Below are positions 1 through 6,111 of a DNA stretch of 6,111 bases, piece after piece; positions within the stretch are counted from its first letter, which is position 1; each line of letters begins with the position of its first letter. Below the pieces are notes generated by a model. That model was given only the letters and a program-made list of their open reading frames with translations. It ran no database searches and had not been told where the DNA came from. The DNA lies in assembly GCA_021159445.1 (NCBI GenBank), contig JAGGRV010000129.1, positions 1 to 6,111 on the forward strand, written 5' to 3'. Source of the DNA: Deltaproteobacteria bacterium (GTDB lineage Bacteria > Desulfobacterota > Dissulfuribacteria > Dissulfuribacterales > UBA3076). Both the position numbers and the translations under genes were made by a program.

Positions 1-20
1 GGATTAAAATTCACAAGATG

Positions 21-128
21 GTAAGCGTTCACAGGACACCGCATCTGCTTTGTTGTCGGGCACTTGAAGTACAGGGAGTACGTCTGCGCACCCTCCGCCT
101 CGCATCTGCAGCACCTGTAAACGCTTAC
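21..128. repeat. 108-bp intergenic repeat with 15-bp inverted ends
   Basis: GTAAGCGTTCACAGG at 21-35 recurs inverted at 114-128 (CCTGTAAACGCTTAC, 14/15 matching). The interior holds a 9-base direct repeat, CGCATCTGC, at 40-48 and 101-109, and a small GTAC-AGGGA-GTAC stem near its centre. No reading frame in it is credible. The same 15-mer occurs exactly at 5791-5805, so this looks like a member of an interspersed repeat family rather than a one-off structure. I see no target-site duplication around 21-128. A role as a structured RNA or upstream regulatory region for the gene at 184 is possible but unsupported. Confidence 0.55.
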
Positions 129-130
129 AG
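115..130. promoter_or_regulatory. 16-bp near-perfect palindrome, LacI-family-operator-like
   Basis: CTGTAAACGCTTACAG is symmetric at 14 of 16 positions, the exceptions being one base pair either side of the central CG. The inner 14 bases fit the TGWAARCGYTWNCW pattern known for LacI/CcpA-type operators. It lies 53 bases before the ATG at 184, a position where a repressor could act. However, it is also the right end of the 21-128 repeat, and a related sequence occurs inside the mobile-element-like region at 5791. It may therefore be a repeat end with no operator function. Confidence 0.25.
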
Positions 131-163
131 TCCGGTGGGTTGCGGCAAAACGGGCGTTGTAAC

Positions 164-178
164 CCCGTGAACGGTTAT
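164..178 (-). repeat. diverged copy of the GTAAGCGTTCACAGG motif
   Basis: CCCGTGAACGGTTAT matches the reverse complement of the 15-mer at 12 of 15 positions. It sits 5 bases before the ATG at 184, where a ribosome binding site would be expected, and no clear Shine-Dalgarno sequence is visible there. With only 12/15 identity it could be chance, but two better copies in the same 180-base region make relatedness plausible. Confidence 0.3.
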
Positions 179-183
179 ACAAG

Positions 184-1215
184 ATGAAGACTGATATTCT
201 AAGCATAATTTTTTCTTTTTCCTTCTTTTCCATTCTTGGATGGATACTGGAGGTCTCCTATCGTTCTGTGCGTGACAAGCGGTTCGTTAACCCCGGTCTC
301 TTGAAGGGACCGTATCTCATCCTTTACGGCACGGGCGCCTTGATACTCATGGGAACGGTTTCCCTGTTGCGGGAATCCAATTTGGCCACTAAAGCACTCG
401 CCTATTTTGTCATTACAACCGGACTTGAACTGAGTTCAGGACTTATTGCCCAACACTTTTTTCAGACCCGTCTTTGGGACTATTCGGATCAGCGGTTTAA
501 TTATAAAGGACATATCTGCCTCAAATTTTCCATGTACTGGATATTGCTGGCCTTTGCTTTCCAATACTTCATATTGCCACCATATCAAGATATTCTCAAC
601 CGGCTTTCACCGGCTTTCAAAGACCTCTTTGCGGGAATGACGGTTTCAATAATGCTGGTGGATTTTCTGACGGTCTCAATCAGAAATTTTCTCAGTATGA
701 CGCCGGAAGAGAAAACCTTGACGGAGACACAATTCATAAACAAAGCAAGGCCGCTGCTTGAAGATCCAATGGTGAAAAAACTTTCACAGTGCAAACACCA
801 CAGGGACAAAACAAGGTTAGACCATGTAAAGGAGGTAGCATATATAAGCTTTCTCTGGGGTAAGCGACTTTCTTTGGACTGTGATGTAATTGTCCGAGGT
901 GCCCTGTTGCATGATCTTTTCTATTATGACTGGCTGCATGAAGGTCCAAGGCTGCACGCCTTCCGGCACCATAATATTGCCCTGAAAAACGCGCGTAAAA
1001 TAACACATCTTTCCAAAAAAGAAGAGGATATTATCAAAAAACACATGTGGCCGCTCACCATTATCCCACCGCGTTACATGGAGTCCTTGATCGTTTCTCT
1101 TGTAGATACATTTTGTTCTGCAAGAGATTATGTGAGCGTGAAGAGACAAGGCAAAACCGCAAAGGCAGCCATCATCTATGTTCGTTCGGAATCAGGAGAC
1201 AAAAAAAGTGGATAA
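184..1215 (+). CDS. CmpB-type membrane domain fused to HD phosphohydrolase domain
   Basis: A 343-residue protein in two parts. Residues 1 to about 168 match the CmpB / 'putative ABC transporter permease' family (PF06541): FFSILGWILEVSYRSVR (14-30), RFVNPGLLKGPYLILYG (33-49) and LWDYSDQRFNYKGHICL (97-113) are its typical blocks. About five hydrophobic segments are visible (roughly 5-23, 43-61, 71-88, 112-132, 146-168), so it should sit in the inner membrane. Residues 205-315 form an HD domain with H214, H243-D244, H287 and D308 as probable metal ligands and H258/H262 as further candidates; this half is probably cytoplasmic. The HD half resembles stand-alone HD proteins common in Clostridia (LLHDLFYYD, KKHMWPL, LVDTFCSARD). 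The function of CmpB is not established despite its name, and no ATPase partner is present here. The HD substrate is unknown. The ATG is chosen because a stop lies in frame at 160-162; the ribosome binding site is weak. The gene overlaps the next by 8 bp. Confidence 0.88.
   Translation: MKTDILSIIFSFSFFSILGWILEVSYRSVRDKRFVNPGLLKGPYLILYGTGALILMGTVSLLRESNLATKALAYFVITTGLELSSGLIAQHFFQTRLWDYSDQRFNYKGHICLKFSMYWILLAFAFQYFILPPYQDILNRLSPAFKDLFAGMTVSIMLVDFLTVSIRNFLSMTPEEKTLTETQFINKARPLLEDPMVKKLSQCKHHRDKTRLDHVKEVAYISFLWGKRLSLDCDVIVRGALLHDLFYYDWLHEGPRLHAFRHHNIALKNARKITHLSKKEEDIIKKHMWPLTIIPPRYMESLIVSLVDTFCSARDYVSVKRQGKTAKAAIIYVRSESGDKKSG
1194..1198 (+). promoter_or_regulatory. ribosome binding site AGGAG setting the GTG start at 1208
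   Basis: AGGAG lies 9 bases before GTG 1208, inside the end of the upstream gene. The upstream in-frame ATG at 1178 has no comparable site, and starting there would add ten residues (MFVRNQETKK) before the point where the conserved activase sequence begins. This favours GTG 1208 and an 8-bp gene overlap. Confidence 0.7.
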
Positions 1216-4200
1216 TGCCTATTTTGCTGGAATTGATATCGGCTCAACAACTGCCAAGGCAGTCGTATTAGATGAGAACGGCAAGGTTATTTTTTCTCGC
1301 TACCGGCGTCATCAGGCCAAAACAGTGGAAACCGCACGGGGTATCATGGAAGAGGCCGTTGGAGATTTGGGCGACGTGGTGCTTGATCTGGCGGTTACCG
1401 GATCTGCGGGGATGGGCGTGGCCGAAACCTTCGGGCTGCCATTTGTCCAGGAAGTAGTGGCCTCAGCTCACTTTATAGAGAAAACTTTTCCTGAAGTCAG
1501 AACTTTTATTGAAATCGGCGGAGAAGACTCCAAGATCGTATTTTTCGACGAACATTTTCGTCCCGACATCCGGATGAACGGCAGTTGTGCAGGGGGAACC
1601 GGCGCTTTCATCGATCAAATGGCCGTTCTTTTGGCTGTTAAGGTGGCGGAGCTAAACACGCTGGCCAAAAAATCAACGGACATTTACCCTATTGCCTCCC
1701 GCTGCGGCGTCTTTGCCAAGACCGATATACAGGCATTGTTTAGCCGCCATGTATCCAGGGAAGATATTGCTGCCTCCATATTTAATGCGGTTGCCCTGCA
1801 GGTAATCACCGCCCTGTCCAGGGGCCGGGATATTAAAGAAAAAATACTCTTCGGCGGCGGCCCGCTGACTTTCAACCCGGAGCTGCGCAAGGCCTTTGTG
1901 AATCTGCTTGGCATTGAGAATCCGGATGGCCTGATCATTCCGGAGCATCCGGAACTGCTTCCCGCCATGGGCGCAGCCATGGTCCGGAACGGAAACCCCT
2001 GCCAGGCCAAAATCAGTAACTTTTTATCAATACCGGCAAACTGCGCCGGCAAGCAAACAACCAGCGGCACCAAGAGGCTGCCGCCCCTGTTTGTAAACAA
2101 AACCGAGTTTAATCTGTGGCAGGAACGGCATGCACAAAGTCGAGTCCCCAGGATTGATCCGGCTGTGGTAAACGGGAAAAATCTTTTTTTAGGGATCGAT
2201 TCCGGGTCAACAACTACCAAGATTGTCCTGGTCGATGAGGATGGAAAGTTTGTGCTTGGCTATTACTGCGCCAACAATGGTGATCCAATCCGGGCGGTAA
2301 AAAACGGGATGGCCGAGTTCAGGGAAAAATTCACAACAGTCGGTTTCTGTCCTCGTATCGTGCGGACAGCCGCCACCGGCTATGGTGAATGCCTGATCAA
2401 AGCGGCTTTTGGCTTAAATGACGGCGTGGTTGAGACCATAGCGCACTACAGGGCGGCTCGACATCTTGAACCGGACGTCTCCTTTATTTTGGATATCGGC
2501 GGCCAGGACATGAAGGCAATCTATATCCGGAATCACGCCGTTGCGGAAATCCAGGTCAATGAAGCCTGCTCATCGGGATGCGGTTCTTTTATTGAAACAT
2601 TTGCCAACTCGTTGGGATACACTGTTCAGGAATTTGCCGAAATCGCCTGTGAAAAAAATTCACCCTTTGATCTGGGGACCCGATGTACTGTCTTCATGAA
2701 TTCCAAGGTCAAGCAGGCAATTGGGGAAGGCGCGACAATCGCCGATATTTCAGCCGGACTGGCCTATTCGGTCATCAAAAATGCGCTGTACAAGGTGCTC
2801 AAATTAAAGAACACCGACGTCTTGGGAAACAAGATCGTTGCCCAGGGAGGGACGTTCCGCAATCCTGCCGTGCTGCGCGCCTTAGAGCTTTTATTCAACA
2901 AAAAGGTTGTCAGACCGGATATTTCCGAATTGATGGGTGCCTACGGCACGGCCCTGACCGCCCTTTCAAATCATCGCAGCAGATCAGGTAAAGCAAGTTC
3001 TTTTACCACCTTTGAGGACATGGAAAGTGGAACTGACTTTTCCAAAAAGGAAATCCGCTGCAATGGTTGCGAGAACAGATGTAATGTCTTGCAGCTTACG
3101 TTCGCCAACAGAAACCGTTTTTATACAGGGAACCGTTGTGAGCGGCATTTCAGCAACAATCCCGACATAGAACACAAGGGGAAAAATCTGATCAATGAAC
3201 AGATAAAGTTCTTATTTGACCAAAAGATGGAACCGGAAAAGGAGCCGGTTCTCACCTATGGCATCCCCCGCTGCATGAACATGTATGAAAACTTTCCGTT
3301 CTGGTGTGCTTTTTTGACCACTTGCGGGTTCAGGGTAGCTCTTTCCTCCCCTTCCGACTTCAAACTTTACGAAAAGGGTGCACCCACGGTCATGTCGGAA
3401 AACATCTGTTTTCCAGCCAAGCTTGCCCACGGTCACATTTTCGATCTTATTGAAAAAAAAGTGGACAGGATATTCTATCCCACAGTGGTTTATGAACAAC
3501 AGGAACATGACGATGCCTTGAACAGTTTTAACTGTCCGGTCATTACCGGATATCCGGACCTGTTGAAAAGCGCCATTGATCCCGCGGGGAAGCATGGAAT
3601 TCCACTTGATAATCCGGCCGTCAGCTTCAAAAGACTGAACCTGTTAAGGGATCAGCTTTATCTATTTTTTAAGCCGTTTGGAATAGATTACCGGACGGTG
3701 TCTCTGGGGGTGAAGAAAGGAGTGGACGCCCAAAAGGCTTACAAGGAAAAACTCAGGGCCGGTACAAAAGCCCTGATAACCGATGCCGAAAAAAAACGGC
3801 GGATCGTAGTTGTCCTTGCCGGACGGCCTTATCACATAGATCCACTTATCAACCACGGCATCCCAAACCTCCTGACCGAACTGGGGGTTGATGTTGTCAG
3901 CGAAAATTCCATTCCTTTAAAGGCCGATCAGGTATCCCTGGATGATGTCAATGTACTGACCCAGTGGAGCTATACCAACAGGTTGTATGCTGCGGCCAAG
4001 TGGGTTAATCAAAATCGCAATGTCCAACTGGTGCACATAACCTCTTTCGGCTGCGGGCCGGATGCGATCGCGTCTGACGAGGTCAAGGAAATTATCCAGC
4101 ACAGCGGAAAGGTTTACACTCTGATCAAGATTGATGAAATTGCCAACCTGGGCGCGATCAGGATCAGGCTGCGCTCCATGTTGGATGCGGTGAAAAAAAA

Positions 4201-5656
4201 TGGCAATAAACCACAGACGACTGTGGCTGATAAAAAGAAAACAAACCGGATATTCATGGCCGAAGACCAAAAAAGGACCCTGATCGCACCATATTTTTCC
4301 CCTTTCTATTCACCACTCTTACCCGCTGCCTTCAGACCTCTCGGCTTCCGTGTGGATGTGCTGCCGCCTCAGGACAAGACCTCTGTTGACTTGGGTCTTA
4401 AAACCGTTAACAATGACATGTGCTACCCCTCTATTCTGGTTGCCGGCGACATTATCAAGGCCTTTCAATCAGGCAAGTACGATCCTGAAAACACTGCGGT
4501 TATTCTGATTCAGACCGGCGGTCAATGCAGGGCATCCTCTTACGTATCTCTCGTCAAAAAAGGACTTGCCGTGGCCAACCTGAGTGATGTCCCGGTCGTC
4601 GCCATATCCAATGAGGAAATCAATCCCCAACCGGGATTTGAAATCGATACAAAAAAATTGGCCAAACGTCTGGCCCTGGGAATTATTTTTGCTGATCCGT
4701 TGGCCAGGATGTACCTGTCCACAGTGGTCAGGGAAAAGGTGCCTGGAAGGTCCAAAACCCTGCACAGCGAATACCTCACCAAAATGGAGGCAGGCATTGA
4801 GAACGCCGATTACCGTTTTCTGCTTAATCTTCTCCAAAAGGCGGTTGAAGACTTCAACAGGATTGAAATCAAAAACGGATCCGTTCCCAGAATCGGAATC
4901 GTGGGCGAAATTTTCGTCAAATACAACTTTTTTGCCAACATGAATATCATCGAGTGGCTTTCCGGCCAAGGGGTGGAAGTGGTTCTTCCTCCTTTACAGA
5001 GTTTTTTTGCCCAACGATTTATCAACGAAACATATGACCAGGAGGCGTTGTTTAAACGTTCTTTTGTCGACCGGATCAGATTCAGACTGCTGGAAATTTA
5101 CTCAAATTACTACCTCGGTCATATTGAATCGTGCATGCAGGAATTTCGCTTTTACCGAAAATCTCACGACCTGAGAAAACTGGCTGAAATCACCGGCAAG
5201 GTAGTCGGCCTGGCCAACCAGTTCGGCGAGGGATGGTTATTGACGGCCGAAATGATCGCCATGTCCAGTGAAGGGATCAGCAATATTGTCTGCCTGCAGC
5301 CGTTCGGTTGTATCTCCAATCACATTACGGGGAGGGGGATGGAGAAAAAACTCAAGGAAATGTTCCCTGATTTTAATTTGCTTTCGCTCGATATGGACGC
5401 GGGGGCAAGTGAGGTAAACATACTAAATCGACTGCATTTCATGGTTATGGGAGCACGAGAGCAGCTTGCCCGTGACGGGGAAGCGGTGACCGGGCCGGGA
5501 ACAATAAGGCACTTTACCATCCCCAATATATTGCCGCGCGAACTATATGCTTTCAATAATTACGTATCATTGGACGTTGAAAAATGGAGGGCATGGGTGT
5601 CCGGCCTGGGGATGTGGGAAAAAGCGAGGAATATTAGGCGCAAAATCAGCTTGTAA
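1208..5656 (+). CDS. fused acyl-CoA dehydratase activase / 2-hydroxyacyl-CoA dehydratase-like protein
   Basis: About 1482 residues from the GTG start (numbering used here). Two tandem BadF/BadG/HgdC-type ATPase modules (PF01869) come first. Module 1 (about 6-262) has GIDIGSTTAK at 8-17, and C127 and C166. Module 2 (about 327-588) has GIDSGSTTTK at 329-338, and C454 and C493. In family members these cysteines bind a [4Fe-4S] cluster shared between two subunits; the two modules could form an internal pseudo-dimer. A Cys-rich motif follows (C618, C621, C625, C644). Next is a DUF2229-type region (PF09989; GIPRCMNMYENFPFW from 685, ICFPAKLAHGH from 733, LAGRPYHIDP from 870). The C-terminal part, to about residue 1410, is dehydratase-like (SFGCGPDA, NNDMCYP, GGQCR, QPFGCISNH), with C949, C1072, C1107 and C1368 as candidate cluster ligands. 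The family uses ATP hydrolysis to drive low-potential electron transfer to an iron-sulfur partner. The physiological substrate is not identifiable from sequence; no CoA-transferase or separate dehydratase subunit is nearby. No frameshift or missing motif is seen. An ATG at 1178 is the alternative start. Confidence 0.93.
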   Translation: MDNAYFAGIDIGSTTAKAVVLDENGKVIFSRYRRHQAKTVETARGIMEEAVGDLGDVVLDLAVTGSAGMGVAETFGLPFVQEVVASAHFIEKTFPEVRTFIEIGGEDSKIVFFDEHFRPDIRMNGSCAGGTGAFIDQMAVLLAVKVAELNTLAKKSTDIYPIASRCGVFAKTDIQALFSRHVSREDIAASIFNAVALQVITALSRGRDIKEKILFGGGPLTFNPELRKAFVNLLGIENPDGLIIPEHPELLPAMGAAMVRNGNPCQAKISNFLSIPANCAGKQTTSGTKRLPPLFVNKTEFNLWQERHAQSRVPRIDPAVVNGKNLFLGIDSGSTTTKIVLVDEDGKFVLGYYCANNGDPIRAVKNGMAEFREKFTTVGFCPRIVRTAATGYGECLIKAAFGLNDGVVETIAHYRAARHLEPDVSFILDIGGQDMKAIYIRNHAVAEIQVNEACSSGCGSFIETFANSLGYTVQEFAEIACEKNSPFDLGTRCTVFMNSKVKQAIGEGATIADISAGLAYSVIKNALYKVLKLKNTDVLGNKIVAQGGTFRNPAVLRALELLFNKKVVRPDISELMGAYGTALTALSNHRSRSGKASSFTTFEDMESGTDFSKKEIRCNGCENRCNVLQLTFANRNRFYTGNRCERHFSNNPDIEHKGKNLINEQIKFLFDQKMEPEKEPVLTYGIPRCMNMYENFPFWCAFLTTCGFRVALSSPSDFKLYEKGAPTVMSENICFPAKLAHGHIFDLIEKKVDRIFYPTVVYEQQEHDDALNSFNCPVITGYPDLLKSAIDPAGKHGIPLDNPAVSFKRLNLLRDQLYLFFKPFGIDYRTVSLGVKKGVDAQKAYKEKLRAGTKALITDAEKKRRIVVVLAGRPYHIDPLINHGIPNLLTELGVDVVSENSIPLKADQVSLDDVNVLTQWSYTNRLYAAAKWVNQNRNVQLVHITSFGCGPDAIASDEVKEIIQHSGKVYTLIKIDEIANLGAIRIRLRSMLDAVKKNGNKPQTTVADKKKTNRIFMAEDQKRTLIAPYFSPFYSPLLPAAFRPLGFRVDVLPPQDKTSVDLGLKTVNNDMCYPSILVAGDIIKAFQSGKYDPENTAVILIQTGGQCRASSYVSLVKKGLAVANLSDVPVVAISNEEINPQPGFEIDTKKLAKRLALGIIFADPLARMYLSTVVREKVPGRSKTLHSEYLTKMEAGIENADYRFLLNLLQKAVEDFNRIEIKNGSVPRIGIVGEIFVKYNFFANMNIIEWLSGQGVEVVLPPLQSFFAQRFINETYDQEALFKRSFVDRIRFRLLEIYSNYYLGHIESCMQEFRFYRKSHDLRKLAEITGKVVGLANQFGEGWLLTAEMIAMSSEGISNIVCLQPFGCISNHITGRGMEKKLKEMFPDFNLLSLDMDAGASEVNILNRLHFMVMGAREQLARDGEAVTGPGTIRHFTIPNILPRELYAFNNYVSLDVEKWRAWVSGLGMWEKARNIRRKISL

Positions 5657-5790
5657 CCATCAATATCCTGTGCTGGGAGGAACTGTCAAAACGAGCTCTG
5701 GATATAAGCCAGGGGTTGATTGCTCCTCGCCGTTTTGTGTGGGCGCATTCACATGTTGGAGGAGAGGATCCATAAGCGCTAAGTTATTTT

Positions 5791-5805
5791 GTAAGCGTTC
5801 ACAGG
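5791..5805 (+). repeat. exact second copy of GTAAGCGTTCACAGG
   Basis: All 15 bases are identical to 21-35, and with one flanking base on each side it matches the inverted copy at 114-128 at 16 of 17 positions. It lies within the MITE-like element, 11 bases before the 7-base repeat region begins. There is no inverted partner between here and 6059, unlike the upstream pair. Confidence 0.6.
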
Positions 5806-5820
5806 TTATATTAAAAAATG

Positions 5821-5949
5821 AACGTCCAACATCCAACATCGAACGTCCAACGTCGAATGAAAAACGAATATCCAAAACCGAACACTCAACGGCTATTTCT
5901 GTTTCTTCATCTTTTCCCATTCAACATTCGATGTTGGACGTTCGATGTT
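5821..5949. repeat. long hairpin built from 7-base repeats
   Basis: Arms 5835-5859 and 5925-5949 are complementary over 25 nt, with one G-T wobble (24/25 strict), around a 65-nt loop. The left side is made of successive heptamers from 5821: AACGTCC, AACATCC, AACATCG, AACGTCC, AACGTCG, then AATGAAA and further decaying units. The period of seven leaves frames open on both strands, giving peptides such as ERPTSNIERPTSNEKR on the plus strand and SMLDVGRS on the minus. I recognise such peptides as spurious database proteins from intergenic repeats, especially in deltaproteobacteria. Transcribed RNA would fold strongly and could stop or stabilise the upstream message, but there is no T-run typical of an intrinsic terminator. 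Confidence 0.75.
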
Positions 5950-6059
5950 CATTACTAAATTTAGGTCCCCCAACGTGTGAATACGCCCTTTTGTGTGCAT
6001 AATGTCTACAGTGAAAGTCAACAAAAATATATACCCATACGGAGTTCAGAGTTCCGAAA

Positions 6060-6111
6060 ATGATCTATCTTGCCTATGACGGGTCGCTTAATTGTGACTG
6101 GGTATCTCTCT
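6060..6111 (+). CDS. probable universal stress protein, N-terminal fragment
   Basis: Only 17 codons are in the window, cut by the right edge. The peptide MIYLAYDGSLNCDWVSL has the first beta-strand and Asp-Gly-Ser turn typical of UspA-family proteins (hydrophobic strand, then A-Y-D-G-S), where the Asp contacts nucleotide in ATP-binding members. An in-frame stop at 6012-6014 limits upstream extension. GGAG at 6041-6044 is 15 bases from the ATG, further than usual, so ribosome binding support is weak. The start lies 63 bases beyond the right target duplication of the MITE-like element, so its promoter, if separate from the upstream operon, is in that short gap or in the element itself. Confidence 0.5.
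   Translation, partial: MIYLAYDGSLNCDWVSL

Larger units (their letters stand above)
5741..5988. mobile_element. 248-bp MITE-like element with TIRs and 8-bp target duplication
   Basis: The ends form 23-bp terminal inverted repeats (5741-5763 and 5966-5988) that agree at 20 of 23 positions, with all three differences transitions. The left one begins GGGCGCATTCACATGTTGG. Directly outside both ends is the exact 8-mer TTTTGTGT (5733-5740 and 5989-5996), as expected for a target-site duplication. No transposase is encoded, so it would be non-autonomous. Several IS families make 8-bp duplications (IS1595, ISL3 and IS66 among them), and I cannot say which would move it. Inside lie a copy of the GTAAGCGTTCACAGG motif and a long hairpin, annotated separately. 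The reading frames that cross it on both strands are translations of repeat sequence. Confidence 0.6.

Noticed and set aside
157..180. Promoter with TTGTAA and TTATAC boxes before the first gene
   Set aside because: The spacing is only 12 bases and the second box almost touches the start codon, so it cannot serve as a normal sigma-70 promoter for this gene.
1178..1207. ATG at 1178 as the start of the long activase gene
   Set aside because: It lacks a good ribosome binding site and adds ten residues not typical of the family, while GTG 1208 has AGGAG at suitable spacing.
1684..2220. Long minus-strand reading frames inside the activase gene (also 4469-4969 and 3212-3595)
   Set aside because: They lie opposite strongly conserved coding sequence and their translations show no recognisable domain.
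5696..5714. Possible terminator hairpin after the long gene
   Set aside because: The stem is only six pairs, one a wobble, and no T-run follows, so it does not support an intrinsic terminator.
5660..5920. 86-codon minus-strand reading frame
   Set aside because: It is the complement of the same repeat hairpin. The repeat keeps frames open on both strands, so openness is not evidence of coding.
5821..5949. Possible CRISPR-like array
   Set aside because: The units are contiguous 7-mers with no spacers and form one inverted structure. No cas gene is present.
5547..6002. 151-codon plus-strand reading frame across the intergenic region
   Set aside because: It begins inside the end of the 1208-5656 gene in another frame, crosses the mobile-element-like sequence, and its distinctive part (ERPTSNIERPTSNEKR) is a translation of 7-base repeats.

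Overview
The window looks like a piece of an anaerobic bacterial chromosome, most likely Desulfobacterota (sulfate reducer or syntroph). This is inferred from a very long radical acyl-CoA dehydratase activase-type protein, a repeat of a kind I associate with deltaproteobacterial intergenic regions, and the probable universal stress protein start at the right edge. No ribosomal or other marker gene confirms the taxon.

Layout. Bases 1-183 are non-coding and hold a 108-bp repeat bounded by an inverted 15-mer (21-35 / 114-128), plus a diverged third copy of the same motif just before the first start codon. Bases 184-1215 encode a membrane protein that fuses a CmpB-type domain (PF06541, 'putative ABC transporter permease') to a C-terminal HD metal-phosphohydrolase domain. 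Its stop codon lies inside the next gene. Bases 1208-5656 encode a protein of about 1480 residues with two BadF/HgdC-type ATPase activator modules, a Cys-rich segment, a DUF2229-type region and a 2-hydroxyacyl-CoA dehydratase-like region. The best start is a GTG at 1208 with an AGGAG ribosome binding site, so the two genes overlap by 8 bp and are probably translationally coupled.

The 403 bases from 5657 to 6059 have no credible gene. Most of this stretch is a 248-bp MITE-like element (5741-5988). It has 23-bp terminal inverted repeats (20/23 identical) and an exact 8-bp flanking direct repeat, TTTTGTGT, that looks like a target-site duplication. Inside it are a long hairpin with 25-nt arms built of 7-base repeats (5835-5949) and a copy of the 15-mer found upstream of the operon. 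The window ends 17 codons into a probable universal stress protein gene (from 6060).

How the parts may work together. The long protein combines an ATP-driven low-potential electron donor with a dehydratase/reductase-like iron-sulfur partner in one chain. The upstream membrane HD protein is made from the same message, but its substrate and its link to the redox protein are unknown. The strongest candidates for something undescribed are the MITE-like element and the shared 15-mer on both sides of the operon; the genes themselves belong to known families in a less usual arrangement.
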